57,447 bases of DNA, taken from contig JBCBSS010000026.1 in NCBI GenBank assembly GCA_039819065.1, positions 1-57,447 of the forward strand. Reading direction: 5' to 3'. The DNA comes from JBCBSS01 sp039819065. Its GTDB lineage: Bacteria > Bacteroidota > Bacteroidia > Cytophagales > Cyclobacteriaceae. Positions 18,705-28,067 of the stretch are shown piece after piece. The position numbers were made by a program, and so were the translations under genes. Numbering within the stretch: position 1 is the first letter of the stretch; every line of letters starts with the position of its first letter. A model generated the notes under the pieces. It saw only the letters and a list, made by a program, of their open reading frames with translations. It did not search any database and was not told the DNA's origin.

Positions 18705-21410
18705 TTAAATATCGTAAGTCAAATTGGGAGCGAGCCATTTTTCGGTTTCTTCCAAAGTCATATCCTTTCTAATGGCATACTCTTCCACCTGATCCTTCTC
18801 TATCTTTCCTAACCCAAAATACTTGGCTTGAGGGTTGGCGAAGTAGAATCCGCTAACAGCAGCAGCCGGATACATGGCAAAAGATTCTGTCAGGCTCATA
18901 CCAGTGTTCTTTTCGGCCTCCAGTAAGTCAAAGAGCAGTCGCTTTTCCGTATGGTCTGGACAAGCCGGATATCCGGGAGCTGGTCTAATACCGACATACT
19001 TTTCTTTGATAAGTTCTTCGTTATCAAGGCTTTCATCCTGGGCATAGCCCCAGAAAGTCTTTCTTACTTCAGCATGCATCATCTCAGCAAAAGCTTCCGC
19101 AAGCCTATCCGCCAAGGACTTGACCATAATTTCTTGATAGTCATCATGCTCGGCTTTGTATTTTTCTATCAATGGTTCAATACCAACACCAGCTGTGACG
19201 GCAAAAGCCCCAATATAGTCTTTGACACCAGACTCCTTGGTAGCTATGTAGTCAGATAAGCTAAGATTAGGTAATCCTGAGCCTTTCTTACCTTGTTGAC
19301 GTAGGAAATGAAACTTGGTCAGCACCTGATCTCTGGAATCATCGGTGTAAAGCTCAACATCATCTCCAACTGCATTGGCTGGGTACAACCCTATCACCCC
19401 ATTCGCAATCAATAAATTCTGACTGATGATATCATCTAACATTACCTGGGCATCGTCAAATAACTTCTTGGCTTCTTGACCTATGACTTTGTCTTCGAAG
19501 ATTTTAGGGAATTTACCTTTGAGCATCCATGTCTGGAAGAAAGGCGTCCAGTCAATGTATTCCCTTATCTTATCAAGAGGGTAATCGCTGAAGCTTTTAT
19601 TACCAATGAAAGTAGGTTTGACTGGATTCTCATTTTTCCAATCTACTGCTAGTTTGTTTTTTTGGGCCTCTTTGAACTTAATGTAATTCTTAACCTGCTT
19701 ACGGTTCGCATAGTCTTCTCGCAAATCCTCGTATTCCTTTTTGATGTTGCGATTGAAGCCCTCTCTGGTATTTTCATTGATGAGTTCGCCCGCTACCGGT
19801 ACACTTTTAGAGGCATCCAAAACATGAACTACAGCACCGCTATAATGGGGATCTATCTTGACTGCAGTATGTATTCTGGAAGTAGTTGCCCCTCCGATTA
19901 ATAAAGGTACTTTAAAGTTCTGCCTCTCCATTTCCTTAGCCACGTGGACCATTTCATCCAATGATGGTGTGATCAACCCGCTCAAGCCTATGACATCCAC
20001 GTCTTCTTCGATGGCCTTAGCTAGAATTTTGTCAGCAGGTACCATCACGCCCATATCAACTATTTCGTAGTTGTTACAGGCCAGCACAACAGCTACTATG
20101 TTTTTGCCTATATCGTGTACATCACCTTTTACCGTTGCCAACAGTATTTTAGATGCACTATCAATGACATTATTTTTTCTCTTCTCTTCTTCCATAAAAG
20201 GAATCAGATAAGCTACTGCTTTTTTCATAACCCTGGCACTCTTTACCACTTGTGGAAGAAACATCTTACCAGCGCCAAATAAATCACCCACTACATTCAT
20301 ACCATTCATCAGAGGTCCTTCTATCACTCTCAGTGGATGATCGTATTTGGAACGAGCTTCTTCAGTGTCATCTTCTATATGATCGATAATGCCTTTTACT
20401 AAAGCATGTGACAACCTGCTCTCTACATCTTCACTACGCCATTGATCGTCCTGGACCTTCTTTTTGCCGCTTGACTTAACCGTCTCTGCGAAATCCAACA
20501 AACGCTCCGTCGCATCATCCCTTCTGTCTAAAAGCACATCTTCCACCCTTTCAAGAAGGTCTTTGGGTATCTCATCATAAACCTCCAGCATAGTCGGGTT
20601 CACAATACCCATATCCATACCGTGTTGAATAGCATGATATAAGAAAGCCGAATGCATCGCCTCTCTAACTGCGTTATTTCCCCGGAATGAAAAGGACACA
20701 TTACTTACTCCACCGCTGACGTGTGCTCCTGGTAAGTTTTCCCTGATCCATTTTGTACCTAAGAAGAAATCTAGTGCATTTTTTCTATGCTCTTCTATAC
20801 CGGTGGCGACCGGGAATATATTGGGATCGAATATGATATCATGTGCTGGAAAATCAACTACATTAACCAGCGTATCATAAGATCTTTTACATATTTCTAT
20901 CCTTCTTTCGTAACTATCGGCTTGGCCATTTTCATCAAATGCCATTACAACCACAGCAGCACCATACCTTTTAATTCTCTTGGCCTGCCAAATGAACTCT
21001 TCTTCCCCTCCTTTCAGGCTGATAGAATTAACTACTCCCTTTCCTTGAATACACTTGAGGCCAGCTTCAATAATCTCCCATTTAGAAGAGTCCACCATGA
21101 TCGGTATTCTGGATATTTCCGGTTCTGAAGCGATCAAGTTTAAGAATTTGACCATCGCCTCTTTTCCATCAATAAGCCCTTCATCCATATTGACATCCAG
21201 AATCTGGGCTCCACCTCTCACCTGATCCAAGGCTACGCTAAGTGCCTCGTCATAATTTTCTTCCTTGATGAGTCTAAGGAATTTTCTTGAGCCCGTTACA
21301 TTGGTTCTCTCCCCTATGTTAACAAAGTTTGAGGCATCGGATACAATCAGAGGCTCTAACCCGCTCAATGCCAAAGGGCTTCCAGAATGGTTTAATTTAT
21401 TGTTTTCCAC
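18705..21410 (-). CDS. metH: cobalamin-dependent methionine synthase, folate/B12/activation part (split MetH)
   Basis: A protein of 901 residues lacking the homocysteine domain. Seen in order: a pterin-binding domain (about 24-290, starting VNIGERTNVTGSRKF); the B12 cap helix domain; a cobalamin-binding Rossmann domain with DVHDIG, whose His is the lower axial ligand, and the GLSGLITPSLDEM stretch; and the C-terminal SAM-dependent activation domain with RPAPGYPACPDH. It transfers methyl from 5-methyl-THF through methylcobalamin to homocysteine, together with the separate homocysteine domain encoded just upstream. The 48 bp gap and a proper start codon show two genes rather than a frameshift. 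This split is known in Bacteroidota. Confidence 0.95.
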   Translation of the reverse strand: MENNKLNHSGSPLALSGLEPLIVSDASNFVNIGERTNVTGSRKFLRLIKEENYDEALSVALDQVRGGAQILDVNMDEGLIDGKEAMVKFLNLIASEPEISRIPIMVDSSKWEIIEAGLKCIQGKGVVNSISLKGGEEEFIWQAKRIKRYGAAVVVMAFDENGQADSYERRIEICKRSYDTLVNVVDFPAHDIIFDPNIFPVATGIEEHRKNALDFFLGTKWIRENLPGAHVSGGVSNVSFSFRGNNAVREAMHSAFLYHAIQHGMDMGIVNPTMLEVYDEIPKDLLERVEDVLLDRRDDATERLLDFAETVKSSGKKKVQDDQWRSEDVESRLSHALVKGIIDHIEDDTEEARSKYDHPLRVIEGPLMNGMNVVGDLFGAGKMFLPQVVKSARVMKKAVAYLIPFMEEEKRKNNVIDSASKILLATVKGDVHDIGKNIVAVVLACNNYEIVDMGVMVPADKILAKAIEEDVDVIGLSGLITPSLDEMVHVAKEMERQNFKVPLLIGGATTSRIHTAVKIDPHYSGAVVHVLDASKSVPVAGELINENTREGFNRNIKKEYEDLREDYANRKQVKNYIKFKEAQKNKLAVDWKNENPVKPTFIGNKSFSDYPLDKIREYIDWTPFFQTWMLKGKFPKIFEDKVIGQEAKKLFDDAQVMLDDIISQNLLIANGVIGLYPANAVGDDVELYTDDSRDQVLTKFHFLRQQGKKGSGLPNLSLSDYIATKESGVKDYIGAFAVTAGVGIEPLIEKYKAEHDDYQEIMVKSLADRLAEAFAEMMHAEVRKTFWGYAQDESLDNEELIKEKYVGIRPAPGYPACPDHTEKRLLFDLLEAEKNTGMSLTESFAMYPAAAVSGFYFANPQAKYFGLGKIEKDQVEEYAIRKDMTLEETEKWLAPNLTYDI

Positions 21411-21458
21411 TAAGACCGACTACGTTTATCTCGTTACTAACTACTATTGAAAAAATAA

Positions 21459-22463
21459 CTATACCAAAGATTCCACGACCAATTCACGTGGTTGGTATTG
21501 CTTGGCCATATCTGCAATGGCTTTAATGTGTTCGGGAGTAGTTCCGCAACAACCACCAACAATATTGACTAAGCCTTCATCCAAAAAAGACTTGATCTGA
21601 CTGGCCATTTGTTCAGGCGTTTCGTCATATTCTCCAAACTCATTAGGCAAACCGGCATTTGGGTGAGCACTAACGTTGAAATTTGATTCTTTAGCCAGAA
21701 CTTGTAAATATGGACGCAATGCAGACGCTCCCAAGGCGCAATTTAGGCCTACACTTATTAAAGGAACATGGGAAATTGAGATTAAAAATGCATTGGTGGT
21801 TTGTCCGGATAAGGTCCTTCCACTGGCGTCGGTTATCGTTCCCGAGACCATGATAGGAATATCTTTATTTTCTTCTTCTAATAACTCTGTGATCGCAAAT
21901 AGGGCCGCTTTAGCATTTAGCGTGTCGAAAACCGTTTCTACCAGGAACATATCAACTCCGCCATCAAGAAGAGCTTTAGCTTGTTCTTTGTAGGCCTCTG
22001 CTAATTCATCAAAAGTAACTGCCCTATAACCGGGATCATTCACATCAGGTGAGATAGAAGCAGTTTTGTTAGTTGGCCCCATGGAGCCGGCAACGAATCT
22101 AGGTTTATCAGGATTGTTCCGAGTGAACTCCTCGGCCACTTCTTTAGCTATTTTAGCAGATTCATAGTTGATATCATAAACAGCTTCTTCTAATCCGTAA
22201 TCGGCTTGCCCGATCGTTGTGCTGCTAAAAGTATTGGTTTCTGCAATATCAGCACCTGCTTCATAATACAGTGCGTGGATCTCTTTGATAATATCAGGTC
22301 TGGTAACAGACAATAGATCATTATTACCTTGTAACGGCATGTGATGATCTTTGAACCTTTCTCCCCTGAAGTCCGCTTCATTCAACTTATGACGTTGGAT
22401 CATTGTACCCATCGCCCCATCAAGCACTAAAATTCTGTCTTTTAAAATGTCTTGTATACTCAC
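21459..22463 (-). CDS. homocysteine S-methyltransferase domain protein (N-terminal part of split MetH)
   Basis: A protein of 334 residues. Seen: ILVLDGAMGTMIQ at the N-terminus, ETNTFSST, and the three zinc cysteines in GLNCALG and GGCCGTTP, the pattern of the homocysteine-binding barrel of MetH and betaine-homocysteine methyltransferases. It binds and activates homocysteine for attack on methylcobalamin, which is carried by the protein encoded next in the unit. A GGAG lies a few bases before the ATG, an unusually clear ribosome site for this genome. A SAM-I riboswitch lies 95 bp upstream. Confidence 0.94.
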   Translation of the reverse strand: MSIQDILKDRILVLDGAMGTMIQRHKLNEADFRGERFKDHHMPLQGNNDLLSVTRPDIIKEIHALYYEAGADIAETNTFSSTTIGQADYGLEEAVYDINYESAKIAKEVAEEFTRNNPDKPRFVAGSMGPTNKTASISPDVNDPGYRAVTFDELAEAYKEQAKALLDGGVDMFLVETVFDTLNAKAALFAITELLEEENKDIPIMVSGTITDASGRTLSGQTTNAFLISISHVPLISVGLNCALGASALRPYLQVLAKESNFNVSAHPNAGLPNEFGEYDETPEQMASQIKSFLDEGLVNIVGGCCGTTPEHIKAIADMAKQYQPRELVVESLV

Positions 22464-22518
22464 TCCATCAACGTTTACATTCCTAAAAATTGCGCTTAAA
22501 AGAAAGAGTGGGTTTTGA

Positions 22519-22537
22519 GATAGGCCTTCGGCTCATC
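22519..22537 (-). other. small GC hairpin between SAM-I aptamer and metH start
   Basis: On the minus strand, a stem with GAT and GCC on the left, a GAA loop, then GGC and ATC on the right (one G-T pair and one mismatch). It lies 22 bases after the aptamer and 55 bases before the ATG. No T-run follows, so it is not a standard terminator. It may belong to the expression platform, but this is unresolved. Confidence 0.3.
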
Positions 22538-22558
22538 TATTCCTACGACGATAGTGAA

Positions 22559-22650
22559 ATTATCATCTTGTCGGAATGGGAATTAGCACCAAGTTTAACC
22601 AAGGTTGCTAAGACATCAGCGGGCCCAGTCCCTCCGTCTTTCTGGATAAG
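22559..22650 (-). ncRNA. SAM-I (S-box) riboswitch
   Basis: The minus strand carries the S-box core in order: CTTATCCAGA (P1 5' side), CGGAGGGACTGGGCCC, GCTGATG at the kink-turn position, TTAGCAACC, GGTGCTAATTCC, and GATGATAAT closing P1. These are the conserved blocks of the aptamer that binds S-adenosylmethionine. It precedes the two metH genes and metF, so high SAM should shut off methionine regeneration. The remaining 322 bp between metH and ppx holds the promoter of this transcript and nothing else recognisable. Confidence 0.93.
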
Positions 22651-22655
22651 CAGTG

Positions 22656-22663
22656 CAAATAAA
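22656..22663 (-). promoter_or_regulatory. -7 element of the riboswitch/met transcript
   Basis: The minus strand reads TTTATTTG (one mismatch to TAnnTTTG), ending 5 bases before the first base of the aptamer P1 stem. This places transcription start right at the riboswitch. T-runs at 22678-22688 may serve as the -33 box. Confidence 0.45.
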
Positions 22664-22785
22664 ATCAATTAAACTCTAAAAAGAAAATCTGTATCTCTTA
22701 TTTGATAATAAATTAGAATGACTAAAGTTTCTGTTAATGAATCTGTTAGATGATTTAACTTTAGCCCTTAATCAAAATTATCTCC

Positions 22786-23682
22786 TTGAAACTCGCAGTC
22801 ATCGACATCGGCTCCAACGCTGTTCGCTTCCAAGTAACCAACGTAATTTCGTCTGCCGACGGCCCTCTTTTCAAAAAGTTAGAATACATACGTTTCCCCT
22901 TGAGATTAGGACATGATGTATTCCTGAAGGGAAGCATAAGTAACCTAGAGAAAGAGCGTTTCAAAAAGCTCATGCAAGCCTTTAAATTACTCTTAGAACT
23001 TTATCAGGTGGATGATAATATGGCTTGTGCTACGTCGGCCATGAGAGAAGCTGCCAATGGTCACGAAATAGTAGAGGAAGTATTAACAGCGACCGGATTG
23101 AAAATTCACATTATCGATGGTAACCGGGAGGCTTCCCTCATTAATAGTGTAATTGGTAGCCAACTTGGGAATCAGGTCTATCTACATATCGATGTTGGAG
23201 GCGGTAGTACCGAAATAAACTTGTACGATAATAGAAAAAAAATCGATAGTAAATCTTTCAGAATCGGATCGGTAAGAAGCCTGGAAAAAAGTGACTCAAC
23301 GCTGACTTGGGAGGCCATGGAAAAATGGGTGAAGCGAAATACGAAAAAAGTAAAAAGACCACTATTGGCTGTAGGAACAGGGGGTAATATCAACAAGGTT
23401 TTCGATCTCTCCAAAAAGAAACCAGGAACACCCCTTGGCCTTAAGAAAATCAAAGAAATTCAATCTATGATTGCTGGATATGATTTTGACGAAAGGTTAA
23501 AGATACTGCAGTTGAACCCTGACCGGGCAGATGTAATCATTCCAGCCATTGATATATACACTTCTATCATGAAATGGGGCAAGTGTGGTAAAATGCTGGT
23601 TCCTGATGCCGGTTTGAAAGATGGCATGATACGTTATCTCTACGAGAAAAATGTACGCCAGGAAAAGATCGAGTTTAACTGA
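22786..23682 (+). CDS. Ppx/GppA-family phosphatase (exopolyphosphatase)
   Basis: A protein of 298 residues started at a TTG codon (22786); the next residues KLAVIDIGSNAVRFQV are the conserved N-terminal phosphate-1 loop, so this start is needed. Also seen: CATSAMREA, DVGGGSTEIN (phosphate-2 loop) and AVGTGGNI. It has the ASKHA fold without the C-terminal HD domain of the long E. coli forms. The family hydrolyses polyphosphate ends or pppGpp. It converges on and overlaps polyphosphate kinase by 8 bp, which supports a polyphosphate role, though GppA activity is not excluded. Confidence 0.9.
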   Translation: MKLAVIDIGSNAVRFQVTNVISSADGPLFKKLEYIRFPLRLGHDVFLKGSISNLEKERFKKLMQAFKLLLELYQVDDNMACATSAMREAANGHEIVEEVLTATGLKIHIIDGNREASLINSVIGSQLGNQVYLHIDVGGGSTEINLYDNRKKIDSKSFRIGSVRSLEKSDSTLTWEAMEKWVKRNTKKVKRPLLAVGTGGNINKVFDLSKKKPGTPLGLKKIKEIQSMIAGYDFDERLKILQLNPDRADVIIPAIDIYTSIMKWGKCGKMLVPDAGLKDGMIRYLYEKNVRQEKIEFN

Positions 23683-25792
23683 ATAGTTTGACCTTTTTGA
23701 CTTTATCCTTTTTGATTTTATAGAATTCCTTGTGAACGTTGAAAGGCGCTTCATCTTCAGGCTGATACTTTTTGTATTGACCATTTTCCTGCATCACATA
23801 AGTGTTTACATTGTCTTTGAGGTTATAAAGCAGAATATTGATCACTTGCTTTTTCAGGATTTCTTCCTCAACAAAGAACAGTGACTCAATTCTACGGTCA
23901 AAACTTCTGACCATGGCATCCGCGCTACCAACGCATACTCTTGGCGAATCTGCATTATGGAAATAGTATATTCTAGAATGCTCCAAATACTCCCCTACTA
24001 TAGAATATACTTCAATGTTATCACTTAATTTCTTCCGGCCGGGCCTTAGGCAGCAGATGCCGCGCACAATGAGCTTGACTGGAACACCAGCTTCTGAGGC
24101 TTTATAGAGCTCATCGATAAACTCCTTGTCCTGTAGTGAGTTAATTTTCACTACGATCCCACTTGGCAGGCCTTTGGAAGCATTATCAGCCTCATTTCTG
24201 ATCAATTTGATGAGCTTCTTGCGCATGTCCTTCGGCGCAGTAATCAAATTGACATAGGCTTCAGGTTGCGAATGGCCAGTGATTACATTGAAAAACTCTG
24301 AGACATCGTGTGCATACACTTCATTGGTGGTGAGCAACCCTATATCAGTATATAATCTCGATGTATCTTCATTGTAATTACCGCTTGACATGTGTACATA
24401 GCGCGTGATCCTTTTCCCTTCTTTTCTGACTATCAATAAAAGCTTAGTATGAGTTTTTAAATTACTGACACCATAAATCACAAAGCAACCAGCCTTTTGC
24501 AGCCTTTGTGCCTCTAACAGGTTATTCTCTTCATCGAAACGTGCTTTCACCTCAAAGAGCACCGATACGTGCTTTCCGTTTTCTGCCGCTTTTAGTAAGG
24601 CAGTGGTCACTCTGGAATCTTTGGCTAACCTGTAAATGGTCAGTTTAATTGAAAGTACATTAGGGTCTTCTGAAGATTTCTCAAGCAGTTCAAGTAAAGG
24701 ATCTATACTGTTATAAGGATGATGTAAAATGATGTCCCTATCATTCAACAGCTCAAAAATATCGTCAGCCCCATGCTTAGGATAGTTCATGGGCTTGACC
24801 GGAGGAGGGTTCTTTGTCTTTCTGTCCTGGAATTCAGGATGACCGACAATCTGCCATAGTCCTTTAAAATCAATCAAGCTACCCCGTCTTACTCTGAAGA
24901 TGTTATCATCATCAATTTCCCACCTTGATTTGAGTAGATTAATCATCCATTCATCAGGCTCTCCATCGGTCTCAATTCTTACCACCCGACCTGTCTTTCT
25001 TGTTTTCAACTTCGACTTTAACTCTTCAAGAAAATTAGCTTCTATATCTTCACTTTCCTCCAAGGTGAAATCACCGTTTCTGGTAACCCTCATCAGATCT
25101 ACAGAAAGTACCTCAACATTTCTGAAGAGGTGGCCTATGTTATTCCTGATGATCTGTTCAATGGGTACGAACAGAATATCATCCCCTTTTTCTATCTCAA
25201 AGAAGCGCGGGAGATTTCTCGGTATCTGGATAAAAGAGATTTTTCTATGCTCAAGCGTCTCTCCATAGTTTTTAGTGGTGACGCCGAATATCAAGGTATT
25301 GTTAGTCAATACCGGGAAGGTATGATAGTTATCGTAAACCATCGGAGTAAGCATAGGATAGATGGTACCGCGGAAGTAAGCATCCACAGTTTTCCTATTA
25401 CCAACACCAAGGCTTTTGTAGGTGACAATTTTGAAATCATCAGCGGCAAATAACGGTTTTAGCTTTCTGACAAAGTGGTCATGTTGTGCTTCGAAAAACT
25501 TGCCTATTTCTGCCAGTAAAAGCTTCCTGAACGTAACCTCTCTTAGTCCAGAATAATCTTCTCTTTCCTTGTTGTAATCCAAGTAATTGTACAAACTACC
25601 AACCCTTATCATGAAGAATTCATCCAGGTTGGATGCCGTTATAGCCATGAATTTGAGTTTCTCAAATACAGTCCTGTCCTCATGTTTGGCCTGATCCAAC
25701 ACGCGATAATTGAATTGTAACCAACTCAAGTCACGGCTGATGTAATTACTCTCGCGAATTTGTTTGGATACTCGTGTCTTAGTCAGGGCCAT
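23675..25792 (-). CDS. ppk1: polyphosphate kinase 1
   Basis: A protein of 705 residues from the ATG at 25792. An upstream in-frame ATG at 25876 would add 28 residues of Ala/Lys-rich sequence not typical of the family, so the shorter start is preferred. Seen: the N-terminal helical domain (YISRDLSWLQFNYRVL, DEFFMIRVGSL), the head domain, and two phospholipase-D-like catalytic domains with HMSSGNYNED holding the autophosphorylated histidine and YYFHNAD in the second. It makes polyphosphate reversibly from ATP. The stop overlaps the end of ppx on the other strand. Confidence 0.95.
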   Translation of the reverse strand: MALTKTRVSKQIRESNYISRDLSWLQFNYRVLDQAKHEDRTVFEKLKFMAITASNLDEFFMIRVGSLYNYLDYNKEREDYSGLREVTFRKLLLAEIGKFFEAQHDHFVRKLKPLFAADDFKIVTYKSLGVGNRKTVDAYFRGTIYPMLTPMVYDNYHTFPVLTNNTLIFGVTTKNYGETLEHRKISFIQIPRNLPRFFEIEKGDDILFVPIEQIIRNNIGHLFRNVEVLSVDLMRVTRNGDFTLEESEDIEANFLEELKSKLKTRKTGRVVRIETDGEPDEWMINLLKSRWEIDDDNIFRVRRGSLIDFKGLWQIVGHPEFQDRKTKNPPPVKPMNYPKHGADDIFELLNDRDIILHHPYNSIDPLLELLEKSSEDPNVLSIKLTIYRLAKDSRVTTALLKAAENGKHVSVLFEVKARFDEENNLLEAQRLQKAGCFVIYGVSNLKTHTKLLLIVRKEGKRITRYVHMSSGNYNEDTSRLYTDIGLLTTNEVYAHDVSEFFNVITGHSQPEAYVNLITAPKDMRKKLIKLIRNEADNASKGLPSGIVVKINSLQDKEFIDELYKASEAGVPVKLIVRGICCLRPGRKKLSDNIEVYSIVGEYLEHSRIYYFHNADSPRVCVGSADAMVRSFDRRIESLFFVEEEILKKQVINILLYNLKDNVNTYVMQENGQYKKYQPEDEAPFNVHKEFYKIKKDKVKKVKLFS

Positions 25793-25917
25793 ATATTTTA
25801 AGGTGTTTTTGTGTTTTGCTTGTCTACAATCTGTCTTCGCTGCTGCTTGCGCCATCGCTAAAGTTTTAGGCGACACGCGATGCAGACGAGAAGGTTGCGG
25901 TTTAATACCATTTATTT

Positions 25918-25959
25918 AATCAAAAAGAGTTTGAAGTATTGACCTCAAACTCTTTGATT
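25918..25959 (-). terminator. gyrB: terminator-like inverted repeat after gyrB
   Basis: Arms AATCAAAAAGAGTTTGA (25918-25934) and TCAAACTCTTTGATT (25945-25959) pair over 15 bp with a two-base bulge and a 10-base loop. On the minus strand it follows the gyrB stop by 56 bases, and the descending arm holds a T-run. It is AT-rich, so strength is uncertain. Confidence 0.5.
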
Positions 25960-26015
25960 GAAGCGACTGAGTTATAAACCCAGCCTTCTATTATATTTTA
26001 TTGTTCGGAGATGTC

Positions 26016-27974
26016 TTAGACATCTACATTGGCATACTTCGCATGGCTTTCAATAAAGTCACGTCGTGGAGCTACCTCGTCACCCATCAGCATCGAGAAT
26101 AGATGATCAGCTTCTGCGGCTGACTCAATGGTTACTCGCTTCAAGCTACGCTCCACGGGATCCATGGTAGTAGTCCAAAGTTGCTCAGGGTTCATTTCAC
26201 CCAAACCTTTATAGCGCTGCACATTTACCGATTCTTCCTTACCCTCTCCTGCCATTTCTGTGATCATTTGAATGCGTTGCTCTTCTGTCCAGCAATAGCG
26301 TTCGTCTTTACCCTTCTTCAACAAATAGAGTGGCGGCAGTGCGATATACAAATACCCTTTATCCACCAAGTCTCTCATATAACGAAAGAAAAAAGTAAGT
26401 ATCAATGTTCTAATATGGCTACCATCAATATCAGCATCCGTCATGATGATGATCTTGTGGTAACGTAGTTTCACCATATTGAGCGCCTTGTCATCTTCTT
26501 CCGTGCCAAAGCTAACCCCTAAGGCAGTGATGATGTTCTTGATTTCCTCGTTTTCGTAGATTTTATGTTCTTGCGCCTTTTCTACGTTCAATATCTTTCC
26601 TCTCAATGGTAGAATAGCCTGGAAGTTTCTATCCCTACCTTGCTTAGCAGATCCACCGGCAGAATCACCTTCCACCAAATATATTTCGCATGCTTCAGGG
26701 TCACTGTTAGAGCAATCGGCCAACTTTCCTGGCAACCCAGTTCCAGACATCACGTTCTTCCTTTGCACCATTTCCCTGGCCTTTCTAGCGGCATGTCGGG
26801 CTTGTGCAGCGAGGATTACTTTGTTCACGATTTGGCGTGCCTCTTTAGGGTGCTCTTCTAGGTAGTATTGTAAAATGTCACTAACACTGGCATCGACCGC
26901 ACCCATGGCATCAGAGTTACCAAGTTTGGTTTTGGTCTGTCCCTCGAATTGAGGTTCAGCTACCTTCACCGAGATGACAGCGGTTAAACCTTCACGGAAG
27001 TCATCACCGCTTATATCAACTTTGACCTTTTCTAATAACCCAGACTTTTCCGCGTATGATTTAAGTGTTCTGGTCAACGCCCTTCTAAATCCAGATACGT
27101 GGGTCCCACCTTCTATCGTGTTGATGTTGTTCACATAGGATACGACATTCTCACTGTAAGAAGTGTTGTAGCTCAGCGCTACCTGAACAGGAATGCCACC
27201 CTTTTCTCCTTCCATATAAACTGGATCTGGAATAAGCTTTTCCCTTGTAGAATCTAGGTATTCGACAAACTCCTTCAGGCCTCCTTCAGAATAGAACTCT
27301 TCTCCAATAGGTTTACCGTCCTCATCCTCTTCTCTATGGTCTACCAGAAATATTCTAATACCCGCATTGAGGTAGGCCAATTCACGCAATCGTGAAGCCA
27401 CTGTATCGTAATTGTATTCCGTTGCCGTAAAGATGGTCTTATCAGGGGAAAAGTGAACTGAGGTACCGGTTATGTCGGTTTTGCCCACTTCTTTTACACT
27501 GTAGTCAGGAACTCCTCTTTGATACTCCTGTTCGAATACCTTATTATTCCTATTAACAGTCACTTTTAGGTGCTCGGATAGTGCATTCACACAAGAAACA
27601 CCTACACCGTGGAGACCTCCTGATACTTTATATGTGTCTTTATCGAATTTACCACCAGCGTGCAACACGGTCATTACCACTTCCAAGGCCGACTTCTTTT
27701 CCTTAGGGTGCATATCGGTAGGTATACCACGACCATCGTCAGTTACTCTGATGGAATTGTCCTTTTCTATCTCAACCTTGATCTCGGAACAATAACCGGC
27801 CAAAGCTTCATCTATGGAGTTGTCTACAACCTCCCAAACCAAGTGGTGGAGGCCTTTGACCCCGATGTCCCCTATGTACATTGCGGGTCTTTTTCTTACC
27901 GCTTCAAGTCCTTCTAATACCTGAATATTACCAGCCGAATACTCGCTTTTCGAGTTCTCCTTATTTTCATTCAT
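26016..27974 (-). CDS. gyrB: DNA gyrase subunit B
   Basis: A protein of 652 residues, typical for GyrB without a long insertion. Seen: the GHKL ATPase domain (NSIDEALAGYC, DDGRGIP, GGLHGVGVSCVNALS), the transducer domain, the TOPRIM domain (YLVEGDSAGGSAKQGRD, IIIMTDADIDGSH) and the C-terminal QRYKGLGEMNPEQLW block. With GyrA it introduces negative supercoils. It is monocistronic by appearance, divergent from the LRR gene with a 93 bp gap and followed by a hairpin terminator. ParE is the alternative, but the QRYKGLGEMNPEQLW block and overall length fit GyrB. Confidence 0.95.
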   Translation of the reverse strand: MNENKENSKSEYSAGNIQVLEGLEAVRKRPAMYIGDIGVKGLHHLVWEVVDNSIDEALAGYCSEIKVEIEKDNSIRVTDDGRGIPTDMHPKEKKSALEVVMTVLHAGGKFDKDTYKVSGGLHGVGVSCVNALSEHLKVTVNRNNKVFEQEYQRGVPDYSVKEVGKTDITGTSVHFSPDKTIFTATEYNYDTVASRLRELAYLNAGIRIFLVDHREEDEDGKPIGEEFYSEGGLKEFVEYLDSTREKLIPDPVYMEGEKGGIPVQVALSYNTSYSENVVSYVNNINTIEGGTHVSGFRRALTRTLKSYAEKSGLLEKVKVDISGDDFREGLTAVISVKVAEPQFEGQTKTKLGNSDAMGAVDASVSDILQYYLEEHPKEARQIVNKVILAAQARHAARKAREMVQRKNVMSGTGLPGKLADCSNSDPEACEIYLVEGDSAGGSAKQGRDRNFQAILPLRGKILNVEKAQEHKIYENEEIKNIITALGVSFGTEEDDKALNMVKLRYHKIIIMTDADIDGSHIRTLILTFFFRYMRDLVDKGYLYIALPPLYLLKKGKDERYCWTEEQRIQMITEMAGEGKEESVNVQRYKGLGEMNPEQLWTTTMDPVERSLKRVTIESAAEADHLFSMLMGDEVAPRRDFIESHAKYANVDV

Positions 27975-28067
27975 AGTGTAGCAAAAAGTTGGTCAAAGCT
28001 ACAATAATTAAACTTTTTTTTCACCAAATGCTTGCGCAAATATCAACTAAATCCTTAGTTTTAGTGT

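Noticed and set aside
18705..22463. metH broken by a frameshift or stop
   Set aside because: The two parts end and start at proper domain limits, are separated by 48 bp with their own start codon, and the split is a known Bacteroidota arrangement.
22490..22672. 60-residue open frame upstream of metH
   Set aside because: It runs antisense across the SAM-I riboswitch and has no protein-like features.
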